Source: Tillus elongatus (taxonomy: Eukaryota; Arthropoda; Insecta; Coleoptera; Cleridae). From it: DNA of 64,000 bases. The position numbers and the translations under genes were made by a program. The notes under the pieces were generated by a model. It was not told where the DNA came from. It saw only the letters and a list, made by a program, of their open reading frames with translations, and did no database searches. Positions 39,055-49,920 of this stretch are shown here, in pieces (within the stretch, counting starts at the first letter, position 1; each line of letters opens with the position of its first letter). The DNA lies in assembly GCA_964006375.1 (NCBI GenBank), contig OZ023264.1, positions 12,100,225-12,164,224 of the forward strand, in the 5' to 3' direction.

Positions 39055-39936
39055 AGAGAGAGGTCACCAACAGCACGTCGGTGGGCAAATGATGGCAGCC
39101 TTTGGGTGAGGGTAGGGTCACCGACGAGACGTATAGCTCTTTTCTGAATAGAGTCCAGGATAGCGAGTGTAGAAGCGGCAGTAGCACCCCAGATGTGGGA
39201 GCAGTATTCGAAGTTTGGTCTTATTTGTGAAGTATATAAGGTATAGAGATTAGCTGGTGAAAAGTATTTGCGAGCCCGGAAGAAAAAACCTAATTTCTTA
39301 GCAGCCGCTTCTGCAATTGGTGTGACATGTTGGTGACAATTGAGATTTCGATCAACAGAAATGCCAACAAGTGAAAAGGACTCATTACTTTGAATAACTT
39401 GGTTGTTCATTGTGATGGATCTAGGGCTGGTGTATCTCTTATGAGAAAGAAAGCAAGACTGTGATTTGGTGGGGTTGAATTGTACAAAATTACTACTTAC
39501 CCAGTCTAATATTTTTTGGAGATCCACGGAGATAGAACCCTCCATGAGTCTGCGATCCTCATCTAATTGGGCTAAAGAGACTGGCTTAGAATATTGCATA
39601 TTGGAGTGGAGGGTGCTGTCGTCTGCGTAGCTGTGAACTGGGTTGGATGTGCTAGAGAGAATGTCATTGATGTGGAGAAGAAACAAAGTAGGGGCTAAAG
39701 CTGAACTTTGAGCGACTCCTGCATTAATTGGATACAGTTTAGAGGAATGGCCATCCACGACAACATATATGCTTCGGTTGGAGAGAAAATTTGCTGTCCA
39801 GGTACAGAGTTTTGGTGGTAGGCCATAGGCCGGGAGTTTATTAAGTAGCGCTGCGTGCCAGACCTGGTCGAATACTTAGATATGTCTAGAGAGACAATCT
39901 GGGATTCACCGCGTATTTCCATAGACTTGTTCTTGG

Positions 39937-40038
39937 GTGACAAAGGAAAAGAGGTGACAAAGCAAAGGAGGTGACAAAGGAAAGGAGGTGACAAAGGAAA
40001 GGAGGTCACAAAGGAAAGAAGGTGACAAAGGAAAGGAG
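39937..40038. repeat. 17-bp minisatellite, six units, inside RT coding sequence
   Basis: Six consecutive units of gtgacaaaggaaaggag with one or two changes each. The sister element at about 60839 has a single unit. The period is not a multiple of three, so the expansion shifts the frame. Confidence 0.95.
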
Positions 40039-41803
40039 GTCGGCCGTTGATCTGCGCTGACGGAATCCATAATGCCTGTCGGGGATTAGACTGTGTTTTT
40101 CAAGAAATTTTAGTAATTCGATATTTACATACTTTTCCATCATTTTAGAGACGACTGAAAGGAGAGAAATAGGCCGGCAGTTGCTAGGAAGTGCTTTGGA
40201 TCTTTTCTTGGGGACGGGTTGTACTCGAGCCGTTTTCCAGTTACTAGGGAATATGCCTCTATTGTAAGATGTCTGAAACAGACGAGTCAGGACAGGAGCA
40301 AGTTCTGGTGCGCATTTTTTGAGAACGATTGCTGGGATCTCGTCAAAGCCAGAGGCTTTCCTGGTAATAAGAGAAGAGAGCAACTTTCGTACTTTTTTAG
40401 TTTTGAAAATGATATCCGTCATTTTATGTGCGACATTGGGGACTGTTGGTGGTTGAACATTTGGAGGAGGGTTGAGAGTAGAATTGCCAGCGAACAACGA
40501 GGCAAAAAGTTCAACCTTGCCCAGGGCGAGAGAAACAATTTCATTCCCTGAGACAAAAGGTGGGAACGTACTCTTACAGAAATTATTCCCAATAAATTTA
40601 GTAAGAGTCCAGAAGGGTTTGCTGCCGCTGGAGGACTTTGTTTTTGATGTTGTTATTAAACGACTTTTTTGCCTCAGAAAGAATGCGCACATAGCGGTTT
40701 CTTGTGTCGTTAAAAGCGTGACGGTTTTCTTGACTGCGATTTTGTAGAAGCGTTTTGTGAGCTTTGACCTTTTCAAATCTGGACTTGTCACAGGATTTAG
40801 AGAATCGGGGCTTTTGAGTGGCTGCAGAGGTTTTCTGTGCACGCGGAATAAATAATTGCATGCCAGCTTGGATAATTTCGGTGACGTTTTGTGAGATGTC
40901 AGAGGGGTCAGGATGAGAGAAGCAGACAGACGCCCATGGAAATGAGGAAAAGTAATCTCGCATTTTGTCCCAGTTCGCGGAGTTGTAGTGCCAAACGATA
41001 CGTCGGTGTGATGACTGTGTGACCTCGGGTTGCATTGCGCAGGAAGCAGTGACCATGCCGTGGTCTGAGCGACCAAGGGGGGCGGTGACTGATATCTTAT
41101 AGCAGTCAGGATTTGTAGTAAGAAGGAGATCCAAGGGATTTGAGCTGTGTGTTGGGATGCGAGGAAAGTAAGTAGGTTGCTGAACCATATTGGCTAAAGA
41201 ATTGCTGACTACAAAGGCCACCGCTGCTCTTCCTTGTGGATCGGTTTTTGAAGATCCTAGGCATTCCTTATTATGGACGTTGAACTCACCAATAATAGTG
41301 ACATCGGAGGAAGGATATTCAGAAATAAGATGGTCGGTTTTTCAGAAAGGTAGTCAAAGAGCTGGAAAAAGTTGTTGTCAGAAGGTGACCGGTAAATGCA
41401 ACAGATGAATTTAGTTGCAGCCCTGAGAGAGAGTTTTATCCATAGTATGTCTTTTCTTCCAGCTTCTAAATTGGGTAGTCTGGCTGCAGGGTAGATTGCT
41501 ACGGACGTACGCTCACACGCCTCTATGTAATCTAAAGGAAGTAAGGAGCTCATACCCCGGGAAATTAAGGTGATTAGTGGCTATCTTGGCACTGATTTGA
41601 GTTTCGGTAAGGAAGAGGAGTTGGGGCCTATTAGCCTGGGGCAAATGGTGGACGGAGTTCAGGTTAGAATTTAGGCCACATATATTCGAGAAGGATATGT
41701 TAAATCTTGATGCTGGCGCCCCCTGTACACCCCTCTCCCGGAGATCCGAATGGTGGGGTAGTTTACCTCCAGAATCTTTTGTACAAGGAGGAGCCATCAT
41801 CAT
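40006..41803 (-). pseudogene. CR1/Jockey-like endonuclease and RT N-terminal half
   Basis: Apurinic endonuclease pieces: FSNICGLNSNLNSVHHL and LLFLTETQISAKIATNHLNF (41700-41540), RAATKFICCIYRSPSDNNFF (41430-41370), then PTYFPRIPTHSSNPLDLLLT and the catalytic GRSDHGMV near 41068. The RT N-terminal half is on the 40006-41076 frame: KASGFDEIPAIVLKKCAPEL, FPSNWKTARVQPVPKKRSK, NCRPISLLSVVSKMMEKYV and HYGFRQRRSTADLLSFVT. Frames shift at about 41513, 41257 and 40600. The GDFN-type box is lost in the 41300 region. Confidence 0.88.
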
Positions 41804-41845
41804 TGTTCATTATTGTTGTAAAGATTGTGCCATTACTGATTACTT

Positions 41846-41950
41846 ATGGTAGACATACGGTATGGCTCAATTAATGTAAGTGCTTTAAAAGAAGCGCTAA
41901 GAAAACGAGGAGCAAAATTAAGCGGACCTAACGAACAGCTAATTCAGAGG
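41846..41950 (+). pseudogene. SAP-domain-like peptide fragment
   Basis: The first 35 residues of the frame starting at 41846 include INVSALKEALRKRGAKLSG and NEQLIQRL, which fit the SAP DNA-binding helix-loop-helix consensus. The frame then continues, without a stop, into Lian-like element sequence from about 41955. I infer two unrelated pieces joined by chance; the SAP part may come from another transposon. Confidence 0.45.
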
Positions 41951-41954
41951 TTAG

Positions 41955-43132
41955 TGCCTCTTCACATATGGTTGGAGAGGGTGGCGAGGTGGACAACGTA
42001 CAGACTAAAACAAACGGCAGATAACATGCCGAGGGAAGTCAATCTGAGAGGGTCCGGTCTCCTTGATGACAGTGATTGTCACAGGATACTGGGAATGGTC
42101 TCAGACTTGATGCCTACAAAAATCAGCAGAGATCTGTCTTTCAAGACCGTCCTCCCGGAAAGGGAGGACTGGGACCGGAATCAATCGACCCTGTTGAGAG
42201 CGGACCTCTGCTGGTACTCTGACGGTTCCAAAACCAATTAGGGAGTAGGAGCCGGCGCATATGGGGGCAGCACCGATGCTAGACTTTCAGCTTGCCTTGG
42301 CAAGTACGCAACCATACACCAGGCAGAAGTGTATGCCATCGAGATGTGTGCAAGGGAAAGTTTAAAAGACCTGTGCACAAACAAATCGATAAAGATATAT
42401 GCAGATAGCCAAGCTGCAATAAAGGCTCTTGGTTCCTACCGGTGTAATTCAAAGACGGTATGGAGTTGTAAATCTGCCCTTAACGAATTGGGCAGCTGTA
42501 ATGAGGTGTCGCTGGTCTGGATACCGGGTCACTCGGACCATGACGGCAATGTTGCGGCTGACGCGCTTGCCAAGAGTGGGGCCCAGAGTGACTTTGTTGG
42601 ACCAGAACCGATGCTGGGGATAACATCTTGCACAGCAAAACGCACCTTAAAGACCTGGACAGAAAGAATGACAATCCAATATTGGCAAAATCTTCCAGGA
42701 TTAGCCCACTCTAAGGCCTTCATAAATGGCCTGTCTGAGTCAAGGGCTAAAAAACTTCTAGAGTTGAACAGACAACAACTGAGTACTCTAGTCGGCCTGT
42801 ATACAGGACACTGCCGCTTGCGGCACCACATGCACCGTATTGGGGTCGGTCAGGAGACCGAGTGCCGGCTGTGCATGGAGAACGAAGAAACAGCAGAGCA
42901 TGTGCTGTGTTCCTGTCCGGCAGCGGACAGGACTAGATACCTGCTCTTTGGCAAGGTAAAGCTTGCTCCAGAAGACCTGGATCAACTTTCGCCCACAAAG
43001 ATTATCGACCTCTGCAGGAGGCTGGATTTGTTGGGCGAAATATAGACTTTAGGCGTGAGCCACAATAGACCTTAAGGTCGCGGTGAAGGGCCGATATGGC
43101 CCACTCACATACAAACCTAACCTAACCTAGTG
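41955..43132 (+). mobile_element. Non-LTR retrotransposon with RNase H (Lian/LOA or R1-like), copy 2, 5'-truncated
   Basis: 3' portion only: end of RT linker, RNase H, C-terminal domain and 3' UTR. The UTR matches copy 1 (gcgtgagccacaatagacc) and the element ends at 43114-43130 in aacctaacctaacctag, three AACCT units. Confidence 0.85.
42190..43045 (+). pseudogene. RNase H and C-terminal domain of Lian-like element, copy 2
   Basis: The first RNase H box, CWYSDGSKTN, is followed at 42239 by a stop codon (TAG). Then GVGAGAYGGSTDARLSACLG, QAEVYAIEMCA (Glu), KIYADSQAAIKALGSY (Asp) and SLVWIPGHSDHDGNVAADAL complete the RNase H fold. Next come GPEPMLGITSCTAKRTLKTW, LSTLVGLYTGHCRLRHHMHR and a CCHC-like finger (CRLCMENEETAEHVLCSC). 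The stop at 43043-43045 follows LLGEI. A single in-frame stop is the main lesion in this stretch, making it the best-preserved RNase H in the window. Confidence 0.88.
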
Positions 43133-43800
43133 CCTGTGCTGTATGTTTACAACGTATTTATTTATCAAAAGTATGTATTGTAGAGTTTTGAGCTTTGTTT
43201 TTCTGTTCACAGCTTTAAAAACAATGATAGAGATAATAATCATAATAGTATACCAGATACTATCGACCAATTAAAACCAAAAATTTGTTGACCGTTTGGG
43301 ATATTGTCAGGTACATTACATTAGATAAGACTGAACTATGTGATTCTTTATAGGCTTCACTTGTGTTAGGTGTTACTAATAATAAAAATGTTATAAATCA
43401 CTTTATTTTATTCCTACAAAAAAAAAGTGTTGCTGAATAGAAAACGGGTTAGCTTTAAAAAGATGTATCACACCACCCACCATGTCAAAACGAATGTGTG
43501 TCTTATTGTGATTTAAGCGAATTTAAGGTAGGTTCTTCTAATATTTTGTTATATTATGGTGTACAATTTTAGAAAATTGCTGTATGCTAATGAAATGCTC
43601 TTTTCACATGTGAAACACTATTCATCCAGCTGTATTTTCTAATGGATAAGCTGTGCTTTTGAGAAGTGAAAAGTGTGGTTGTAATTAGTTTTGAAGTATG
43701 CATACACTCGGTGTAAATAGGACCAAGCATTACGGGGCATGGGGGACCTTGGTCCTATATGCCCCTCGCCGTTATTAAACCAGAATATCTGTGGTTACTT
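43133..43800. other. Nothing recognised before the pogo-like element
   Basis: No gene. About 43705-43770 holds a short G/C-rich inverted-looking segment (gggacc...ggtcct) that may belong to the end of the following transposon. Confidence 0.35.
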
Positions 43801-45360
43801 ATGCTTACATTTATTGTTTTAGATGAGGAACTATAAAAGGAAGAGACCGATGCGATTATGGGGAGACCGAAGCTACAGCTGCCGTTAATGCTGTGCAGAG
43901 CGGCATAAGTTTAAGGTCGGCTTCGATAAAGTATAATATTCCTAAAACTTTCCTAATAAGACGGTTGAAGTTAGTTAGATCAAATGCAGATATTTCTGTT
44001 ATGGGTCCCTCTCCGGGTAGTTTCAAACCAGTTTTTACGATCCGAGATGAAAATTTGTTAGTGAAACATCTTTTGGATATGCAAAAGAGATTTTATGGAC
44101 TAACATCACTTGACGTTCGGCGAATTGCTTTTAAAGTGGCAACCAACTTAGGAATTTTACATCCATTCAACAAGGATGATAAATTGGCTGGACAAGATTG
44201 GTTAGCTGGATTCCTACAGAGACATCAAGAACTTTCCATTCGAAAACCTGAAGCAACAAGTTTAACCAGTGCCAGTGGTTTTAATAGAACTGAAGTAGAT
44301 CAATTTTTCGATCTACTTAAAGAAGTTATGAAAAAAATCAGTTTTACTCCAAATAATATCTATAATTTTGATGAAGCCGGCATAAGTACAGTGAAAAAGC
44401 CTTGTAGGATATTAGCAAAAAAAGTCCGAAACAAATTGGGCAGATTGTTAGTGGCGAGAGGGGATCAAATATCACAGTTGATTGTGCAGTCTCTGCTGTA
44501 GGAAATTATATACCTCCTTTCTTTTTGTTTCCCAGGAAGAGAATGTCACCCCTATTGCTCAAAGGGACAAGTCCAGGTGCTGCAGGGTATGCCAATGAGT
44601 CCGGATGGATGTATTGTGAGCATTTCCTACTTTATTTGGACCATTTCATAAAGTACACCAAGCCTCCTGAACAGAATCCCGTTCTACTAATTTTTGATGG
44701 TCACATTAGCCATAGACAACTGAATGGAGTCAATAAAGCTAGAGAGAATCATATCACACTTCTTACATTACCTCCTTATTGCAGCCATCGCATGCAGCCC
44801 CTTGATTTATGTTTTTTTGGTCCCCTGAAGAAGCAGTATTCCCGTGCATGTGATTTTTAGATTAGCTCTTATCCCGATGTTTCCATAACTTTCTATGAAA
44901 TTGCTGAACTTCTTTGCAAGACATTCCAGAAGGTGGCTACCGTTGAAAAGGGAATTAAGGGTTTTGAGATAAGTGGGATTCATCCCCACAATCGAGATAT
45001 ATTTGACGAAACAGATTTTATGCCTTCAGAAGTTTTCAATAACACACTCAAACGTGAACCTGTCCATACACATGCAATTCCTACTCGTCAAGAGTTGAGA
45101 GAAGTCACAGTGACTCAGATCTCGAACCGCTGAAAAGTGAACAAACAAAACAGAAGACAAGAACTAAGACCAACACAGATAATGACAGCGAAAGTGATTC
45201 CTAATGAGAAGAATGCCTATACTGTGGCGAAGTATATGGTGACAGTAGAGAAGGGGAGGGGTGGATTAGATGTCAGGAATGTGGCAAATGGGCTCCCGAT
45301 GAATGTGCAGGAGTAGAGGAAAATAATGACGAATTTATATGCGGCCTGTGCTTAGAGTAA
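43800..45360 (+). mobile_element. Pogo/Tigger-like DNA transposon remnant
   Basis: The interval holds a nearly complete but frameshifted transposase. The flanks contain gggaccttggtcctatatg (43747) and gggtcccctttgccccgg (45565), which could be diverged termini, but I could not align them convincingly or find a TA duplication. Confidence 0.75.
43825..45360 (+). pseudogene. Pogo/Tigger-like transposase with C-terminal PHD-like zinc finger
   Basis: The psq-type helix-turn-helix (AVNAVQSGISLRSASIKY) is split by a frameshift near 43850. A CENP-B-like middle follows (LLVKHLLDMQKRFYGLTS, FNKDDKLAGQDWLAGFLQRH). The DDE_1 domain has NIYNFDEAGIST (first Asp), a frameshift near 44425-44440, SGERGSNIT and AVGNYIPPFFLFPRKRM, then VLLIFDGHISH (second Asp) and SHRMQPLDLCFFGPLKKQY (third Asp). 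After one stop (44858-44860) the frame continues with GFEISGIHPHNRDIF. The end, 45208-45360, encodes a finger with CxxC, CxxC, C and CxxC spacing (CLYCGE, CQECGKWAPDEC, CGLCLE). All catalytic residues remain but about three lesions break the frame. Confidence 0.85.
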
Positions 45361-45585
45361 AGAGCGGTCCCTTTTGCCCCGAAGTATGGGGCATATAGGG
45401 ACGGGAACACTATTTTTCATTTTGTTAAAAAAAATTGAACAAATATTTATTTTTGTATTCCATGTTTTGATTAATGAAGGCAAATGAATGTTGTGTAACC
45501 ATATGTATTTGTTTTACTTAAATGCTTATAATTAAAGAAAATATTTGGCTAAATCTCTTAAAGGGTCCCCTTTGCCCCGGCCTCC

Positions 45586-45587
<2 letters not shown>

Positions 45588-45669
<82 letters not shown>
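45588..45669. repeat. (TA)n microsatellite
   Basis: About 82 bases ending exactly where the next RT fragment begins. Confidence 0.99.
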
Positions 45670-45673
<4 letters not shown>

Positions 45674-46965
45674 GAATGAGAAGAATAAGTGCCTTTTACT
45701 CGTCCAACGATTTACAGTCAAATTGTCAGCATGGCTTTCGTCGGGGATTTTCCACTGAGGCAGCTATCTAACAGTTTCTGCAAAATGTAATGCGCACCTA
45801 GAACCCGAACAGCGGTAACTGGGTAATAGGTATATTTTTTGATTTGAGTCGTGCATTTGATACTATTAGCACTGATGTTCTGTTAAAGAAAATGAAAACA
45901 ATGGGTGTAAGAGTCAAATTTTGGAATAGTGTAGGTACTACCTATCACACAGACTCACGAGGGTGATGATCGGTAACACTTTATCATCTGAACACCCTCT
46001 CGAGCTTAGAGTTTCGCAGGGATCAGTCCTGGGGCCCATAATGTTCCTGATGTATTGTAATTTCCTTCCGTCTCATTAAGCAGATTGTGACGTGACAATG
46101 TGTGTGTGTGTGTTTTGTTTCTTCAACGTTGGCCTATTTCCGCGACTATGGCCAATCACCGACGCCAAAGGGCAGTTTAACCTCACAATCCTGGAAAATT
46201 TGCCGAACCCCTGCCTTTCTCTAAGGAGGGTAGGGATCTTTAACGTGCCGAACATCGCATGGACACGGGACCAACGACTTAACGCCCCCTCCGAAGGGCG
46301 GAAGATACAGACATTAACTTGCTCAAATACAATGCCAGAGCCTCGGTTGATGTTAATGTTACAGTTTGTACTGAAAAAGTGAAAGGAGAGCCCTGGGATC
46401 GAACCCAGTACCCTTCGGTTCAGAGGCACACGTTCTTACCTCTGAACCACCGAGGCTCTACGTGATAATGTACGCTGACGGTATTGCATTGGTAGCCTCG
46501 GTGACTACCGCTGGTAAGCGTCTTGAGGCAACTAATAAAATTGTTACTAGTTTTGAGGAGGGTTTTCATACAAATATCTTTCTGATTAATATAAACGTAA
46601 CGGTTATTGTCCATCAGGATTGAAGGAAGGTTTTTTTTCTGGTGGTTTTTTTAGTTAAATTGACGCCATAGGTATTCAGTTTTCTGTGACTTACTTGGCA
46701 TTTGTTATGCAAAGTAAGCTTTCATGGAACCTTCCGGTGGACTCGATTAGGCGTCAGTTAGTATTTGATACTAGCGATTTGTATTTGAATTTGTTAAAAT
46801 GTGTATTGTTTGTCTGTATTTTCTTGTATTTTTCTTTTTAGTGCATATTTGTTTGTGTTTTTGTTCCGTATTTTTTAGGTGTTAGTGTATATGTGTATTT
46901 ATTTTTATTGACGGGTACACCTAGTTTTTGTAACAGTTTTGCCACAATAAATATCAATCTATTAT
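45670..46965 (+). pseudogene. Non-LTR reverse transcriptase fragment split by a SINE
   Basis: Starts at the TA tract edge with RISAFYSSNDLQSNCQHGFR and FSTEAAI. It then reads GNWVIGIFFDLSRAFDTIS (motif A) and LRVSQGSVLGPIMFL (motif B, frameshifted). A SINE interrupts at 46101-46459, after which YADGIALVASVTTAGKRLEA (motif C with the second Asp changed to Gly) and FEEGFHTN follow. The rest is decayed; an aataaatatcaatc tail near 46950 may be the 3' end. Related RT pieces lie at 51112, 54180 and 54953. Confidence 0.8.
46101..46459 (-). mobile_element. tRNA-derived SINE, copy 1, with 11-bp target duplication
   Basis: acgtgacaatg at 46090-46100 and acgtgataatg at 46460-46470 flank it. On the minus strand it starts with a tRNA-like head (about 46457-46390: gcctcggtggttcagaggta, then gggttcgatcccagg as B box). 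A central region contains ttaacgtgccgaacatcgca on the plus strand, and it ends in a (TG)n tail at 46101-46113. It is about 360 bp with no coding capacity. The same family is at 50320-50690. Confidence 0.85.
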
Positions 46966-46969
46966 ATTT

Positions 46970-48110
46970 ATAAAACATTCGTAAAAATGCGTAAACGACT
47001 TCTATGAAAATTCCCCCGCATAGCGCCGTGCTGTGTTTAGATTTTGTATTTTTTTTATTTTCTTTTTAATTTTTAGTAATTTGTTGCCTTGTCGTTATTT
47101 GGGGAAATATTTTTATAAAATTTTGCTACACTGACGCAATAGCTGCATCGAATATTATTTTTAACGATACTTCGTCGAAAATATTAATATATAGAATCAT
47201 ACTACCAAATAAGCTTGCTAATGAAATCAACAATGTTTTGATGAATTTTTCGATATGAAAACTGGAAATTTATACTGGATAGTAAAATTAAAACAATCTA
47301 TTATTAATTTAATTAAAAAGGAAAAAACGCTTGGTTATTACTTGGCCTACATTTTTTATTATTGACGAAGGTAATCATTGCATTTCTTTACAAATTTTGT
47401 AAGTCATTGCAGTCTGATAAATGGTATAAAATTTTCTGATATAAACATTATCTAGGATCAGATACTAAAAAAGATATAAATTGTTGATTTATGAATGAAA
47501 CCGAACCTTTGTAAAACACTAATACTAGATTCATGTTTAATAAATTGGGAAAATATCATCTGAATTTATAATTTATATTTCTTCCATATACTATTTCAAC
47601 TTCGGCACAACATCAATAAAACCAATTTGGCTTTTATCAATGTATTATACAGCGAATGATTTATGAGATGAGGGAAATTTGGAAATATGGATTAAATACA
47701 GGCATTTGAAGTTAAATTAGAATTAAAGTGTGACAGTTATTTATAGACTAATAACAGCTTCCATTCTTAAATGGGGTCCTTGACCTAGTATTTAATTAAT
47801 CAGAGTCTTCCAGCAATTGGATTCTCGCAGTTACACTAAACCGTGTTTTATTGATTTGTTAATAAAACCTCTTAGATTCACCTTTAATTTCAGCACTGTC
47901 TTTATTTAATAATGGTTTAATGATTGTTATTTTATTGAATATGAAATGTCACATTTTTGTAAGACAGGGGTATTTTACGTTTTGATATAATGTTTCAATT
48001 ATAATTATTCTTTCTGGTGGGGATGAGGATTCATTCATATCGGATAATATACTGGGACAAATGATTCTGATATAGGTATGTGATTACTATTTAGTGTTGA
48101 TTTTGTCAAA
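46970..48110. other. brp intron DNA, no repeats named
   Basis: AT-rich sequence adjoining the brp splice donor, free of TA tracts. Two weak terminus-like motifs (47003-47030 and 47102-47145) are the only repeat traces. Confidence 0.45.
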
Positions 48111-48120
48111 AATATCACTG

Positions 48121-48122
48121 AC
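48121..48122 (-). other. brp: Splice donor of brp coding exon 1
   Basis: Minus strand reads ...aatCAG|GTCAGTG at this point; GT at 48122-48121. The exon stops after codon 233 in phase 0, exactly where homologous ELKS/Bruchpilot sequence (SENQ) ends before divergence. Confidence 0.88.
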
Positions 48123-48821
48123 CTGATTTTCGCTGCTGAGCAGTTTAAGTTGGTCGTTGATGAGACTGTATTTAGCGGACTCCTCTTTTCTTAGCGCACG
48201 TTCCTTCTTCAGCTCCGGACTCCAAAACGTCTTGATGGAATGCATGGAAGACCCGAGCTTCTGATTTGTTAATTCCAGTTCCTTCTTGAGATTCCCCAGT
48301 TCCCGCTGGAGGTCAGAATTCTGATGTTGGAGTTCACCAATAAAGGGTTGGTGCGAGGTAGGGGACTGTCTTGCTGACCTAGAACTGTAGGGTTCATCGT
48401 CAAAGTAGAGCCCCCTGTCCAGCGATCGGTCTCTTCTGTCCCTGATAGGCAGAAACTCTCTTTCGTGGTCTATGGGGGGTCCACGATCTAACGACTGATA
48501 ACGCACCGACATCGGGTTCGTTGTAGGTCTGGTGGCGCTCCTGGATCTGTGGTGTCCCCCCGAAGGGCCCATAGGGCGACCGCGTTCCTCCAGCATGGTG
48601 GGACTGGGCAGCTCCTCGTCGCGATAGTAGACGTCGCGGTGATAAGGGGGATAGGGACCGTGCTCCGGGCTGTTGTTGCCGGAGCGTGTCTGGCGTAGGG
48701 GCTTGCGGGCCACCGGCGAGCCACCCCCCGGGTACCCCCTGGAGGGGGACCGGTCCACGGTGGGCAGCCTCACGCCTCGGCCGGGGGAACGGCTGCCCCC
48801 CACGTACGCGTCTCTCGACAT
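48123..48821 (-). CDS. brp: Bruchpilot (ELKS/CAST family) first coding exon
   Basis: Encodes 233 residues of the N-terminus of Bruchpilot, the CAST/ELKS scaffold of the presynaptic active zone. In Drosophila it builds T-bars and clusters calcium channels. Residues 1-90 are a Gly/Pro/Arg/Ser-rich low-complexity region. The conserved part starts with GGHHRSRSATRP (about residues 90-100), then RYQSLDRG, REFLPIRDRRDRSLDRGLYF, RSARQSP, and from residue 164 the helical segment LQHQNSDLQRELGNLKKELE. Residues 194-208, HSIKTFWSPELKKER, are the family hallmark; it ends KLLSSENQ at the donor. The frame would continue 11 codons into the intron before a stop, which supports splicing. The start ATG at 48821 is the first in this frame after the upstream stops. 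High GC and codon order contrast with the surrounding repeats. I am confident in the gene; the exact isoform start is inferred. Confidence 0.95.
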
Positions 48822-49200
48822 CTCATGTCATGACAGCCGGACCTGGAGCTAGTGCTGTCCTGCTGCCCTGCTGGCACTACTCTCTACACTCTCACAGTCA
48901 CGGCAACAACGGCTCTCTCTCACTCTCTGTCGTGTCTGTCTGTCTATCGGTCTGAGGTCTGAGAGGAGCCCACTGGCACCTATCACCGTCGCGCGTCGGC
49001 GGTCGGCGATGTTGGGAAGGCGCGAGGCGGCGAGGCGCTCAACTTCGGCGCTGATCAATGAACGGGTGTAGCGTAGGCAGGCGCGCGCATTCCTCGGCTT
49101 GTTACTTGTACTATACGCCGCGAAAGATCGCCATATCACCATCGACTGCGACTCCTACTCTCCTACACGCATATTCCAGGAATAAACTCTGATATCCCAC
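48822..49200 (-). promoter_or_regulatory. brp: GC-rich brp 5' UTR/promoter region
   Basis: Upstream of the brp ATG the sequence is GC- and CpG-rich to about 49140, then returns to AT-rich. Two upstream ATGs lie directly before the main start: ATG at 48831 opens a two-codon frame (ATG ACA TGA), and ATG at 48826 opens an overlapping out-of-frame reading. No TATA box or start site can be fixed by eye. Confidence 0.5.
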
Positions 49201-49920
49201 TCTCTTTTACTTCTCTCGCTCGCTGTAACTGGAGTAATAGCAGAGTTGCCAGATTTTACCAGGTTTCTCCTGGTAAAGGAACATTCGCACAATACTTACA
49301 TTCAGCCAGATCTTTCGTTAAAAATAAGGAAAACTTGGTACACAAAATAAATCTAAAATCAAAGAAAATCGGCCTAGTTTTTCCACGAAAATATTAGGTT
49401 TTCTTCCGGAAATTCTTGTATATCCAGGAATAAGAAAGCTATGGCAAACAACGTTGGTACGCAGGTTTATATTTTTTTAAATATACTACGTACCAAAATT
49501 TAGGTCACTAGATTAAAAAAACAGTTGTAGGCATTTAAAGGAAAAATCTAAGGTGTCACTGATGACCAGACTAACATACAAAACCAAAACATTTTGTGTT
49601 GATAACAAAGTATACTACAGACAAAGAATAAATGTTGTGGCTCAAAACGTCAAGAAGTACCAGAAAAATTGCTTTGAAAATCTTATAGTTTATCTTCTTA
49701 AAACGTCAATGTCGCGGTTTAAAACGTCAAAATGGTAACTTTTGGCAAGGAACCTGAAAGTAATATGAGTTATGTAGAGAACATGTGGCCTGAGGTCTAT
49801 TTTATAAAACTTTAAGTTTCAGCTTCAACCATCATTGTCCTTCATTTTACTAAAATATTTGCAGAAGGTTCATTTCCAAAAGACGCTTTCTCTGATGCTT
49901 TGGCAGTAGGTTTAGTTATA
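49201..49920. other. Nothing recognised upstream of brp
   Basis: No supported gene; a 61-codon frame at 49553 has no recognisable feature. Confidence 0.4.

Noticed and set aside
39937..40038. CRISPR array
   Set aside because: The six 17-bp units are contiguous without spacers and lie in a retrotransposon of a eukaryotic genome.
46390..46457. tRNA gene (also 50605-50685)
   Set aside because: The A/B-box region belongs to a SINE head; the cloverleaf does not close and the rest of the element and target duplication are SINE-like.
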